From contig BAXG01000038.1 in assembly GCA_001310455.1 (NCBI GenBank), positions 1 through 58,233 on the forward strand: a DNA stretch of 58,233 bases, read 5' to 3'. Shown piece by piece: positions 36,542 through 49,065 of the stretch (within the stretch, counting starts at the first letter, position 1; each line of letters opens with the position of its first letter). The notes beneath the pieces are model-generated. The model ran no database searches. It was not told where the DNA came from and was given only the letters and a program-made list of their open reading frames with translations. The position numbers and the translations under genes are program-made. This DNA comes from Photobacterium sp. JCM 19050. Lineage in GTDB: Bacteria; Pseudomonadota; Gammaproteobacteria; Enterobacterales; Vibrionaceae.

Positions 36542-38749
36542 ATGGTTGCAATTCGTGGGGCGCACCTCAAGGAAAATGAAGAATTTACCCTCGAAGGATG
36601 GGTTAACAGCCTAGGCCAGGATGCGCAGACATCCGGTGCTCTGACAACCGCCTACGAGATGGCGTTGAACATGGGGACCGAAGAACAGTTGGCAATGCCG
36701 CTTTGGCGTGGCCGGGAGATGATTGAAATCCTGGTCACCCTCAGCATGGACACGGATACCCTGGTGGCTGCCCTGTTGTTCCCGCTTGCTGAATGTGGTC
36801 TTCTCAAGCGGGACAATCTTGAAGAAAACTATAACCCGGATGTGGTCAAACTCATTGACGGCGTGCGGGAAATGGCGGCTATCCGCCAGCTCAATGCCAG
36901 CGCTGAAGGGTCAGCAACGGCAACCCAGGTAGACAATGTCCGTCGCATGCTGCTTTCCATGGTGGAAGATTTCCGCTGTGTGATCATCAAGCTGGCTGAG
37001 CGTATCTGCTACCTGCGTGAGGTGAAAAATGAACCTCACGAGGTGCGCATAGCTGTTGCCAAAGAGTGCGCCAATATCTATGCCCCGTTGGCCAACCGCC
37101 TTGGTATTGGTCAGCTCAAGTGGGAAATTGAAGATTACGCCTTCCGCTACCAGCACCCTGATACCTACAAGCAGATAGCCAAGCAGTTAGCTGAGCGGCG
37201 CATAGACCGGGAAGACTACATTGATGCCTTTGTGGCTGACCTGCGTCAGTCAATTAAAGAAGCTTCTATTGATGCCGAAGTCTACGGCCGCCCCAAACAC
37301 ATCTACAGTATCTGGCGCAAAATGCAGAAAAAGGCGCTGGATTTTGATGAGCTGTTTGATGTCCGTGCAGTGCGCATCATCGCCGAAAAACTGCAGGACT
37401 GTTATGCCGCTCTCGGTGTAGTCCACACCAAATACCGCCACCTCCCGAAAGAGTTTGACGACTATGTCGCCAACCCCAAGCCTAATGGCTACCAGTCTAT
37501 CCACACCGTGGTGCTCGGGCCGGAAGGCAAGACGGTAGAAATCCAGATTCGTACCCGCCAGATGCACGAAGATGCCGAACTGGGAGTCGCAGCGCACTGG
37601 AAATATAAAGAGGGCTCATCTGCGCGTTCAAGCTTCGATGAGAAGATTAACTGGCTGCGCAAACTGCTGGCCTGGCAGGAGGAGATGTCCGATTCCGGCG
37701 AGATGATGGACGAGTTACGCAGCCAGGTGTTTGATGACCGGGTTTATGTCTTCACACCGAAAGGAGATGTGATTGACCTGCCAACCGGCGCGACCCCGCT
37801 CGATTTTGCCTACCATATCCACTCGGAAGTCGGGCACCGCTGTATCGGTGCGAAGGTGGAAGGGCGTATCGTGCCTTTCACCTACCAGCTCCAGATGGGT
37901 GACCAGATTGATATCATCACTCAGAAAGAGCCTAACCCTTCCCGTGACTGGCTGAACCCCAACAACGGTTTTGTGACCAGCGGGCGTGCGAGGGCGAAAA
38001 TTAACGCCTGGTTCCGCAAGCAAGACAGGGACAAAAACATCGCAGCGGGCAAGGAGATCCTGGAGGATGAGCTCCACAAAATCGGTGCCCAGCTTAAAGA
38101 TGCCAACCTTGCGTTCAAGCGCTTCAACGTCAACAGCACCGATGAGCTCTATGCAGGGGTAGGCAACGGTGACCTTCGTATCAACCAGCTTGTTAATTAC
38201 ATCAACTCACTGGTGAACAAGCCGACGGAGGAGCAGGAAGAGCAGGCTATCCTGGAGAAGCTGCAAACGGCGGAAACCAAGGCTGCCAGCAAAACCCACC
38301 GGGATGCTATCGTGGTAGAGGGGGTCAACAACCTGATGACCAACCTGGCGCGCTGCTGCCAGCCGATACCGGGCGATGATATCTCCGGCTATGTCACTCA
38401 GGGGCGCGGAATCTCCGTACACCGGGCGGACTGTGAACAGCTTGCTGAGCTTCGTCACCATGCACCGGAGCGAATCATTGATGCCGTCTGGGGGGCGGGC
38501 TACAAAGGCGCCCATAACATCACAGTGCGTGTTACCGCTATGGACAGGACTGGTCTTCTGAAAGACATTACCACCGTTCTTTCGAACGACAAGGTAAAGG
38601 TTCAGGGCATGCAGAACCGGATAGATGCAAAACAGCAACTTAACGTGATGGACTTTGAGCTGGAACTCAATGATCTTGATACGCTGGCAAAAGTGCTGTC
38701 GCACCTCGAAAACGTGCGTGATGTCACTGAGGCCAAACGGCTGAAATAA
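36542..38749 (+). CDS. relA: (p)ppGpp synthetase RelA
   Basis: 735 aa. It has a degenerate HD hydrolase domain, the synthetase domain (YGRPKHIYSIWRKMQKK, VRIIAEKLQDCYAALGVVH, GYQSIHTVV and EIQIRTRQMHEDAELGVAAHW), TGS (YVFTPKGDVIDLP), the conserved-cysteine/zinc-finger region (LARCCQPIPGDDISGYVTQG) and a C-terminal ACT domain. It senses uncharged tRNA on stalled ribosomes. Identified as RelA rather than SpoT because the HD domain lacks the hydrolase metal ligands and the neighbours are rlmD and mazG. A terminator follows. Confidence 0.97.
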   Translation: MVAIRGAHLKENEEFTLEGWVNSLGQDAQTSGALTTAYEMALNMGTEEQLAMPLWRGREMIEILVTLSMDTDTLVAALLFPLAECGLLKRDNLEENYNPDVVKLIDGVREMAAIRQLNASAEGSATATQVDNVRRMLLSMVEDFRCVIIKLAERICYLREVKNEPHEVRIAVAKECANIYAPLANRLGIGQLKWEIEDYAFRYQHPDTYKQIAKQLAERRIDREDYIDAFVADLRQSIKEASIDAEVYGRPKHIYSIWRKMQKKALDFDELFDVRAVRIIAEKLQDCYAALGVVHTKYRHLPKEFDDYVANPKPNGYQSIHTVVLGPEGKTVEIQIRTRQMHEDAELGVAAHWKYKEGSSARSSFDEKINWLRKLLAWQEEMSDSGEMMDELRSQVFDDRVYVFTPKGDVIDLPTGATPLDFAYHIHSEVGHRCIGAKVEGRIVPFTYQLQMGDQIDIITQKEPNPSRDWLNPNNGFVTSGRARAKINAWFRKQDRDKNIAAGKEILEDELHKIGAQLKDANLAFKRFNVNSTDELYAGVGNGDLRINQLVNYINSLVNKPTEEQEEQAILEKLQTAETKAASKTHRDAIVVEGVNNLMTNLARCCQPIPGDDISGYVTQGRGISVHRADCEQLAELRHHAPERIIDAVWGAGYKGAHNITVRVTAMDRTGLLKDITTVLSNDKVKVQGMQNRIDAKQQLNVMDFELELNDLDTLAKVLSHLENVRDVTEAKRLK

Positions 38750-38767
38750 AAATGTTAATTCACTCTG

Positions 38768-38794
38768 AAAGGGAAGCTGAATGCTTCCCTTTTT
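38768..38794 (+). terminator. Terminator after relA
   Basis: AAAGGGAAGC, loop TGAAT, GCTTCCCTTT, then more T, 18 bp after relA. mazG starts 20 bp later, so it may depend partly on readthrough or on a further promoter. Confidence 0.85.
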
Positions 38795-38813
38795 GCTAGC
38801 GGGAGCTACAAAA

Positions 38814-39611
38814 ATGAGCAAAAATCAGCAAGCCGTTGAGCGCCTGCTCAGCATCATGGAAACCCTGCGTCATCCTGAGAAAGGATGCCCCTGGGATATC
38901 AAGCAAACCTTTGACACCATCGTGCCTCACACTGTCGAAGAAACCTACGAAGTCGTGGATGCGATAGAAAATCAGCAATGGGCTCAACTTCGCGACGAAT
39001 TGGGCGATCTGCTGTTCCAGATCGTGTTCTATAGTCAGTTGGGTAAAGAGCAGGGGTTGTTTGATTTTGCCGAGGTCGCTGAGGCGATCAGTGACAAACT
39101 GGAGCGTCGCCACCCACACGTATTCGGTGAAGAAGGTGAGCAATCCCCAGGCTGGGAGCAGATAAAAGCCGAGGAACGCAAAGAAAAATCATCCGGCGGC
39201 GAAACCAGCATATTGGATGATGTTCCGTCGGCATTCCCGGCTCTGACCCGTGCGGCCAAGTTGCAAAAACGTTGCGCTTCTGTGGGCTTCGACTGGGACT
39301 CACTAGGCCCGGTTGCTGAGAAAGTGTCTGAGGAACTTCAGGAAGTAATGGAAGAAGCGACGTATGCCGATGTTCAGCAGGAAAGGGTGGAAGAAGAGCT
39401 CGGAGACCTGTTGTTTGCTGTGGTGAACCTATCCCGGCACCTTGGTTGCAACCCGGAACAGGCCCTGCGAAAGGCCAACAAAAAGTTTGAATCTCGCTTT
39501 CGCAAAATTGAAACAAAAGTACGTGAAAGTGAAAGAACGTTAGCGGAATGTTCCTTGGATGAGCTTGATTCGCTGTGGAATACCGTGAAAAGCGAGGAAA
39601 AAGTCAATTAA
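38814..39611 (+). CDS. mazG: Nucleoside triphosphate pyrophosphohydrolase MazG
   Basis: 265 aa (E. coli 263). Tandem MazG domains are present: the first has CPWDIKQTFDTIVPHTVEETYEV and ELGDLLFQIVFYSQL (EExxE and ExxD metal ligands), the second SEELQEVMEEA and EELGDLLFAVVNLSRHLG. It hydrolyses all NTPs and dNTPs to monophosphates and lowers (p)ppGpp effects in starved E. coli. ATG 38814 (MSKNQQAVERLLSIM) is preferred to an in-frame ATG at 38781, which falls inside the terminator stem; GGGAG lies upstream of 38814. Confidence 0.95.
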   Translation: MSKNQQAVERLLSIMETLRHPEKGCPWDIKQTFDTIVPHTVEETYEVVDAIENQQWAQLRDELGDLLFQIVFYSQLGKEQGLFDFAEVAEAISDKLERRHPHVFGEEGEQSPGWEQIKAEERKEKSSGGETSILDDVPSAFPALTRAAKLQKRCASVGFDWDSLGPVAEKVSEELQEVMEEATYADVQQERVEEELGDLLFAVVNLSRHLGCNPEQALRKANKKFESRFRKIETKVRESERTLAECSLDELDSLWNTVKSEEKVN

Positions 39612-39657
39612 ATGTAACGCGCTGAATTGACGTACGACAAAAAAATACAGTGCACTG

Positions 39658-39673
39658 TGTGATAGTTTTCACG
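39658..39673 (+). promoter_or_regulatory. CRP-like site upstream of pyrG
   Basis: TGTGA, 6 nt, TCACG: nine of ten positions of the CRP core TGTGA-N6-TCACA. It is centred about 43 bp before the start site expected from the adjacent -10 (TATCAT), close to class II activator spacing. Confidence 0.45.
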
Positions 39674-39702
39674 TTGTGAGAGGAAAAAGGGTCTGGTATC
39701 AT
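39674..39702 (+). promoter_or_regulatory. Sigma-70-type promoter candidate for pyrG
   Basis: TTGTGA (39674-39679), 17 bp, TATCAT (39697-39702), with the pyrG start 58 bp downstream. No pyrimidine attenuator hairpin with T tract is visible between them. Confidence 0.5.
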
Positions 39703-39739
39703 GACGTCCCGTCCAGAAATCCGAAGTTTTTCCCCATAA

Positions 39740-41394
<1,655 letters not shown>

Positions 41395-41435
41395 CAGGGA
41401 TTTGTGGCGGTTGCCATTGAGGCAACCGTCTTTAA

Positions 41436-42768
<1,333 letters not shown>

Positions 42769-42793
42769 TTCCTGACTGTCACTTCTGACTGAT

Positions 42794-42820
42794 AAAACCG
42801 CCCTCCGGGGCGGTTTTTTT
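42794..42820 (+). terminator. Terminator after eno
   Basis: AAAACCGCCC and GGGCGGTTTT with a short loop and a T run, 26 bp after the eno stop. Confidence 0.93.
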
Positions 42821-42911
42821 ATGCCTTCGCGTTTGACGCGCAAAACCCCCGTTAAACTGGTAAGATACGCCACTAAATGTTGCAAAAAGACTGACACTTG
42901 GAGGATACCCC

Positions 42912-43190
42912 ATGCGGAGCCTGACCGCGCTGCTATTAGCCTTGTTTTGTTGGCTGCAGTACAACCTGTGGTGGGGTAAAAATGGTGTCAGTGACTACCT
43001 TTCTCTAAAAGACAATGTGGCAGTTCAGTCTGAATCCAATGCCCATTTACGCAGCCGCAACGAACAGATGTATGCAGAAATTGCCGATCTGAAAAAAGGC
43101 AATGAAGCGATTGAAGAGCGGGCGCGGAATGAGCTTGGGCTGATAAAGCAGGGAGAGACATTCTTCCGTATCATCAATGACAAAGACTGA
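42912..43190 (+). CDS. ftsB: Cell division protein FtsB
   Basis: 92 aa bitopic membrane protein. A single N-terminal helix (LTALLLALFCWLQYNLWWG) is followed by a coiled coil and the DivIC/FtsB ending ARNELGLIKQGETFFRI. FtsB forms the FtsQLB complex that activates septal peptidoglycan synthesis. ATG has GGAGG upstream. It precedes ispD by 30 bp, as in E. coli. Confidence 0.96.
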   Translation: MRSLTALLLALFCWLQYNLWWGKNGVSDYLSLKDNVAVQSESNAHLRSRNEQMYAEIADLKKGNEAIEERARNELGLIKQGETFFRIINDKD

Positions 43191-43220
43191 TTTTCCCAAC
43201 GGCTATTTGTACGGACTGCA

Positions 43221-43942
43221 ATGACAACAACGCATACTCAATCACACCCGCAGGCTGGTGAAGGCATTATAGCCATTGTGCCGGCAGCGGGTGTCGGCAA
43301 GCGCATGGCTCCGCCATTCCCAAGCAATACCTTACTATCGGCAACAAAACCATTCTCGAACATACCGTGGAAAAACTGCTGTCGCACCCGGGAGTCAGCA
43401 AAGTGGTTATTGCCATCAGTGAAGGTGATGAGTGGTATCCTGAAACCGGCCTGTCCGGTAATGACCGTGTGCTGGTTGCCCCCGGCGGAAAAGAGCGTGC
43501 AGATTCCGTATTGTCGGCGCTGAAAAATATGCCGAACAGCGAGTGGGTGTTGGTTCACGATGCCGCCCGGCCTTGTGTCACACCAGAAGATATTTCAGCG
43601 CTGATTGACGGTGCCATGAACCATAGTGACGGTGCAATACTGGCCGCACCGGTCCGCGACACCATGAAACGCAGTACCCGGGATGGCATGATCACCAAAA
43701 CGGTTGAGCGAGAGTGCCTTTGGCATGCGCTGACGCCACAGATGTTCCGGCGCGAACAGCTTTTGAATGCGCTGAAAAAAGCATTGGATGAGGGGATGCC
43801 GGTAACAGACGAGGCCTCTGCCATTGAATTTTGCGGCGGAAAGCCAAAACTGGTATCTGGTCGGGCGGATAACATTAAAATTACCCAGCCTGAAGATCTC
43901 GCACTGGCAGCATACTACCTCACGCAACAAAACAGTGGATAA
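43221..43942 (+). CDS. ispD: 4-diphosphocytidyl-2-C-methyl-D-erythritol synthase (one frame break near 43311)
   Basis: About 240 aa. The nucleotidyltransferase opening IAIVPAAGVGKRMA is followed by a frame break; one restored base gives SAIPKQYLTIGNKTILEHTV. Further conserved parts are VLVHDAARPCVTPEDI, AAPVRDTMKR and VTDEASAIEFCGGKPKLVSG. It is the third step of the MEP isoprenoid pathway, using CTP and MEP. It lies 76 bp before ispF, its pathway partner, in the usual ftsB-ispD-ispF-truD-surE order. Confidence 0.94.
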
Positions 43943-44018
43943 ATCGCTGGACAAAGATCGGCGAAAGTAAGTGACGTTGAGCAGTGTCCTTACGCAATGA
44001 TTCTTATTGGAGAGTTTT

Positions 44019-44497
44019 ATGATTCGTATCGGCCATGGTTTTGACGTTCACAAGTTTGGCGGTGACGGCCCGGTTATTATTGGTGGCGTGAGTGTCCCTT
44101 ATGAGCAGGTCTAATCGCCCATTCTGACGGTGACGTTGCCCTTCATGCTGTCAGTGATGCATTACTTGGCGCTATTGCAGCTGGTGATATTGGCCGCCAT
44201 TTCCCGGATACTGACGACAAGTGGAAAGGGGCAGACAGCCGGATGCTGCTGCGTGATGTCTACGCCCGTGTGAAGCGCGCAGGCTATGTTCTGGGCAACC
44301 TGGATGTCACCATTATCGCTCAGGCACCCAAAATGGCACCGCATATCGAAGCCATGTGTGCGGCGATTGCCGAAGATCTTGAATCCGGTATTGATCGCAT
44401 TAACGTCAAAGCGACAACCACCGAAAAACTGGGTTTTACCGGCCGCAAGGAAGGCATTGCCTGTGAAGCCGTTGTGCTTATCACCAAAGAGCCTTGA
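44019..44497 (+). CDS. ispF: 2-C-methyl-D-erythritol 2,4-cyclodiphosphate synthase (one frame break near 44109)
   Basis: 159 aa after one G is restored in [13 protein letters not shown] (GGG read as GG). The metal ligands DVH near the start ([12 protein letters not shown]) and the later [11 protein letters not shown] are present, with [22 protein letters not shown] at the end. It cyclises CDP-ME 2-phosphate in the MEP pathway. The length equals E. coli IspF. Confidence 0.94.
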
Positions 44498-44531
44498 TTT
44501 GACGGTCAGGACTCACCAGCAGGATTAACCC

Positions 44532-45592
44532 ATGAGTGATGTAATGAGCCAGTTTCCCTGGCTGTTCGGCAAACCTACAGTAACCGGCACGATTAAAAAC
44601 AGCCCGGAAGATTTCCGGTTGATGAGGTGTCTGATTTCGAACCTGCAGGGCAGGGTGAACATATGCTGGTTCACCTTCGTAAACGCGGGGAAAATACCCA
44701 ATATGTTGCCAATGAACTGGCGAAAGCCTGCGGCGTAAAATCCCGGGATGTCAGCTGGGCTGGGTTGAAAGACCGCCATGCTGTGACAACTCAATGGCTG
44801 GGTGTACACCTGCCGGGTAAAGATAACCCGGATCTGACGGAGTTTGTTGAAAGCCATGAAGGTGTTGAAGCGGTTCTGGCGGTTACACGTCACAATAAAA
44901 AGCTGCGCCCGGGCGATTTGCTCGGAAACCGTTTTACACTGGATCTTCGTGATGTTTCAGATATGGCCGAGCTTGAGCGCCGTTTGCAACTGGTCAAAGA
45001 ACAGGGTGTGCCTAACTACTACGGAGAGCAGCGTTTTGGTCGTGAAGGCAACAACGTTGTGCAGGCTCGCCGCTGGGGTGCTGATGAAATCCGGGTACGG
45101 GACAAAAACAAACGCAGCTTCTATCTGTCAGCTGCCCGTTCATGGCTGTTTAACCAGATTCTGGCAGCCCGTATTGAAGCCGGCACGGCTGCGACGCTGC
45201 TACCGGGCGATTGCCTGCTCGATAACGAAGAGCGTATGACGGTTGCTGAAACGGTAACACCTTCGTTACTTGAGTCTGTATCAAAAGGCGCGCTGCACAT
45301 TACCGGAGCTGTTGCCGGTGACAATGCGCTACCGGGTTGTGGTGAAGCGGAAGCCTTTGAACTGGCGATTCTGGATAAAGAGCCGGCATTGATGGCGCTT
45401 ATCCGTGGAAACCGGATGCGCCATGAGCGCCGGGAACTGCTGCTCAAACCTCAGGATATGCAGTGGCAGGGCGAAGGGGATGTCATGACAGTATCCTTCA
45501 GTTTACCGGCCGGTTGTTTTGCCACGGCGGTTGTCAGGGAGCTTATGGAATACTCGGAAGGAACACCGGAATATGCGCATTCTGATAAGTAA
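44532..45592 (+). CDS. truD: tRNA pseudouridine(13) synthase TruD (one frame break near 44618)
   Basis: 353 aa after restoring one G in [17 protein letters not shown]. The catalytic-Asp motif [16 protein letters not shown] and the TruD signature [20 protein letters not shown] are intact. It makes pseudouridine 13 in tRNAGlu. The 3' end overlaps the start of surE by 20 bp, so translation is probably coupled. Confidence 0.94.
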
Positions 45593-46319
45593 TGATGACG
45601 GGATATTTGCTGATGGCATAAACGCCCTTGCAGATGCGCTTTCGGAAATCGCTGATGTTATTGTTGTTGCACCGGACAGAAACCGCTCCGGTGCGTCCAA
45701 CTCTCTGACTCTGGAAAACCCGCTCCGGGTTCGGGAAGTGAGTCCGGGACGGTTTGCAGTCCAGGGAACACCGACAGACTGCGTACATCTGGCGCTCAAT
45801 GCCCTTCTGGATTTTCGTCCTGACTTCGTAGTTTCCGGCATTAACCACGGCGCAAATCAGGGCGATGATGTCCTTTATTCCGGGACCGTTGCTGCCGCTA
45901 CAGAAGGGTTCTTCCTGGGTGTACCGGCTATCGCTATTTCACTGGTCGGCCAAACCCACTTTGAGACTGCGGCAGCTGTGGCGAAGAAGGTGATTCAAAA
46001 CAGTTTGTTATCGCCGATGCCTGTGAATAAAATTCTCAATATTAACGTTCCGGACGTGCCTGAAAATGAGTTGGCCGGATGGGAAGTTACCCGGCTTGGC
46101 GCAAGGCACCGGGCCGAGGGTATGCTCAAAGAGCGGGATCCTCGTGGCCATCCCATTTACTGGATTGGTCCTCCGGGAGCCCGTCAGGATGCCGGCCCGG
46201 GTACCGATTTCTTTGCGGTGGAGCACAACCGGGTTTCAGTCACACCGCTCCAGGTTGATCTGACAGCACATGATACATTGCAGGCTGTGGACAGCTGGAT
46301 AAATCACATAGAAAAGTAA
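45573..46319 (+). CDS. surE: 5'/3'-nucleotidase SurE
   Basis: 248 aa metal-dependent phosphatase. The signature opening [23 protein letters not shown] carries the metal-binding Asp pair, and [25 protein letters not shown] is conserved. It dephosphorylates nucleotides and short polyphosphate, and is linked to stationary survival with pcm, which follows 12 bp later. ATG 45573 is chosen because it gives the family's exact N-terminus. Confidence 0.96.
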   Translation: MRILISNDDGIFADGINALADALSEIADVIVVAPDRNRSGASNSLTLENPLRVREVSPGRFAVQGTPTDCVHLALNALLDFRPDFVVSGINHGANQGDDVLYSGTVAAATEGFFLGVPAIAISLVGQTHFETAAAVAKKVIQNSLLSPMPVNKILNINVPDVPENELAGWEVTRLGARHRAEGMLKERDPRGHPIYWIGPPGARQDAGPGTDFFAVEHNRVSVTPLQVDLTAHDTLQAVDSWINHIEK

Positions 46320-46331
46320 TAGGAAACTTCA

Positions 46332-46950
46332 GTGAGTACTCAACAATCACTCATTGACATTCTCTGGCAGCAGGGAATCAAGCAGCAGCCTGTTTTGGAT
46401 GCCATTGCTCAGATTCCCCGCCACCTGTTTGTGTCTGAAGCGATGGCACACCAGGCCTATTCCAATAATGCTCTGCCCATCGGGTGCGGGCAGACTATCT
46501 CGCAACCTTATATTGTCGCGAAGATGACCGAGCTCCTTGGCTGAAGCGTGATATGCGAGTTCTGGAAATTGGCACTGGTTCCGGTTATCAGACTGCTGTG
46601 TTGTCGCATCTGGTAGACCATGTCTACTCGGTTGAACGTATTAAGCAGCTGCAAATGTTAGCAAAACGTCGATTTAAGCTGCTTGATATTTATAATGTTT
46701 CCACAAAGCACGGAGACGGTTGGCGCGGGTGGCCTTCAAAAGGACCCTTTGATGCCATTATCGTGACAGCCGCAGCGGCAAGTATGCCGGACGCCTGATA
46801 CATCAGTTGGCGGATGGCGGTGTTCTTGTTGTTCCGGTCGGTACTGAATCACAACATCTTTATAAAGTAACCCGTCAGGGTGACGAATTTTCTTCTGAAG
46901 TGGTTGAAGCTGTCCGGTTTGTTCCTCTGGTGGCAGGCGAATTGGCATAA
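46332..46950 (+). CDS. pcm: Protein-L-isoaspartate O-methyltransferase (two frame breaks, near 46541 and 46794)
   Basis: 206 aa with two Cs restored (GGCCTG read as GGCTG; GCCCTG read as GCCTG). It repairs isoaspartyl residues with SAM. The methyltransferase motif [17 protein letters not shown] and the opening [27 protein letters not shown] segment are conserved; the C-terminus is [10 protein letters not shown]. The start is GTG with AGGAAA upstream. It lies in surE-pcm-nlpD-rpoS order, the stationary-phase cluster of E. coli and vibrios. Confidence 0.93.
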
Positions 46951-46963
46951 AAAAGGATAAAGG

Positions 46964-47978
46964 GTGCAGGTAGAGATAGTTTGGACAAAGCTTCTGTTTT
47001 TGTGTGTTTTTCTGGGATTTTTGTCTGGTTGCGCCCGGAATACACCTGCACCTGTCCACAGCGTAAAACCTGATTACCATGATTTGAAGCGTGGTAGCTA
47101 CAGAGGCAGCTATTACGAGGTTCAGAAGGGCGACACGCTCTATTTCATTGCCTATATCAGCGACCAGGATGTCAAGGAACTGATCGCCCGCAATGACCTT
47201 ACCCCTCCTTACACTATTTACCCCGGCCAGAAGCTGAAACTCTGGGGAGATGTTTACGTTCCGCCCAGTTACGGTAAAAAGGGTGAAAACAGCTCAGGCG
47301 AGAGTCTCACTGTTGCGACAGCCGGTGGCGCGGTTGCAGGTGCTGCTGTCGCTACGGCCGCAACCGGAGCAGCAGCGGCGAAAACTACCGCTGTAAAAAC
47401 ACCTTTAAAACCAATTGGTAAGAGTTCTAACTCTAAAACAGGATCATCTTCTGCAACCAAACAAGACGGCAAAAAATATCCGTCAAAAAATAAGTCTGAT
47501 TATGCGACAGATGGCAAAAAAGGTTGAACAGAAAAAAGCCAAGGGGTACAGTCAAGATACAAAAAGTAAAAAAAATGTTACAAAACCTGTAGCTAAGGCG
47601 TCTTCTAAACTGGCCTGGAATTGGCCAACCAAAGGACGAGTTATCGCTGGTTTCTCCAGCTCCGAAACAGGTAACCGTGGCATTGATATCGCTGGTAAAC
47701 GTGGCCAGGCCATCGTCGCAGCGGAATCCGGTAAAGTGGTATATGCCGGTAACGCGCTGAGAGGATACGGAAATTTAATCATCCTTAAACACAATGATGA
47801 TTACCTGAGCGCCTACGCCCACAACGACCGGCTTTTGGTCAGGGAACAACAAGTAGTAAAGAAAGGTCAGAAGATCGCATCCATGGGTAGCTCTGCTACC
47901 GACAGCGTTCGACTGCACTTTGAAATACGCTACAAGGGTAAATCGGTAAACCCGATAAGATACTTGCCCAGACAATAA
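46964..47978 (+). CDS. nlpD: Murein hydrolase activator NlpD (one frame break 47467-47516)
   Basis: Lipoprotein with signal peptide and lipobox LSGC (residues 20-23), a LysM domain ([20 protein letters not shown]) and a C-terminal LytM/M23 domain ([17 protein letters not shown] ... [19 protein letters not shown]). The LytM domain lacks zinc ligands, as in E. coli NlpD, and activates amidase AmiC rather than cutting murein. The start is GTG. The frame changes in a lysine-rich linker with two A6 runs; one extra A or two missing bases would join the halves. The main rpoS promoter usually lies inside nlpD. Confidence 0.9.
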
Positions 47979-48028
47979 TCTGACAGAGGAAGCTGTACTG
48001 TCCTTGCTGCATGCATACGGGAGGCGCT

Positions 48029-49002
48029 ATGAGTCAGAACAATACTGCGACGAAGCTTGATGTCTTTGATGGAGACGTCGACGCGACTGACTTGGAGCTG
48101 GAAATCGAAGCTCAGGAAGAGACCACTGAAGAGGCAGCACCTGCCGCGGTAACGCAACGCGCGCTGGATGCCACTCAGCTCTACCTTAGCGAGATTGGTT
48201 TTTCACCGCTTTTGACCGCAGAAGAAGAAGTCTTCTACGCTCGCCGGGCTCTTCGTGGAGACGAAGCAGCCAGAAAACGGATGATTGAAAGTAACCTCCG
48301 CCTGGTGGTTAAAATCTCTCGCCGTTACATCAATCGTGGACTCGCGCTTTTAGATTTGGTTGAGGAAGGTAATCTTGGCCTTATCAGAGCGGTCGAAAAG
48401 TTCGACCCAGAGCGTGGTTTCCGCTTCTCTACCTACGCAACCTGGTGGATTCGCCAGACTATAGAGCGCGCAATCATGAACCAGACGCGCACCATACGTC
48501 TGCCGATTCATGTTGTGAAAGAGCTCAATGTATACCTGCGTACCGCCCGTGAGCTGGCTCAGAAGCTGGACCATGAACCCACTGCTGAAGAGATTGCACA
48601 GCAACTCGACAAGCCGGTGGAAGACGTTGACCGCATGCTTCGCCTGAATGAGCGTATCAGCTCGGTCGACAACCCGTTGGGTAGCGATAACGACAAAGCG
48701 CTTCTGGATGTATCCCGGATGAAAAAGAAGGCAGTCCGGAAATGAGCACCCAGGATAACGACCTCAAACAATCTATTGTGTACTGGTTGAGTGAGTTGAA
48801 TCCGAAGCAACGCGAAGTACTGGCTCGCCGTTTTGGATTGCTTGGTCACGAAGCTGCGACGCTGGAAGACGTAGGTCGTGAAATAGGTCTTACCCGTGAG
48901 CGGGTGCGTCAGATTCAGGTTGAAGGCTTGCGTCGTCTGCGTGAAATGCTGACCCATCAAGGCCTGGATGTTGAATCCCTTTTCGAGGTTGAGGTGCCTT
49001 AA
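48029..49002 (+). CDS. rpoS: Stationary-phase sigma factor RpoS (one frame break near 48711)
   Basis: 324 aa once one T is restored: GATGTATCCC becomes GATGTTATCCC, giving [21 protein letters not shown], which fits the family far better than the out-of-frame reading. Region 1.2/2 ([78 protein letters not shown]) and region 4 ([21 protein letters not shown]) are complete. It directs the general stress response. ATG 48029 has GGGAGG 4 nt upstream. Real rpoS mutants do occur in laboratory strains, so this break needs reads to settle. Confidence 0.96.
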
Positions 49003-49033
49003 CCTCCACACTTTCCTCAACATTCTTTACAGA

Positions 49034-49055
49034 AAAGGCGCCGTTTGGCGCCTTT
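49034..49055. terminator. Terminator between convergent rpoS and mutS
   Basis: AAAGGCGCC, loop GTTT, GGCGCCTTT. It lies 32 bp after the rpoS stop and just beyond the mutS stop, with A and T flanks on both sides. Confidence 0.85.
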
Positions 49056-49065
49056 GTGTTTTCTG

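Noticed and set aside
44019..48740. Programmed ribosomal frameshifting as the cause of the split genes
   Set aside because: No common slippery heptamer and stimulatory structure; the breaks differ in context and occur in genes not known to frameshift in any relative.
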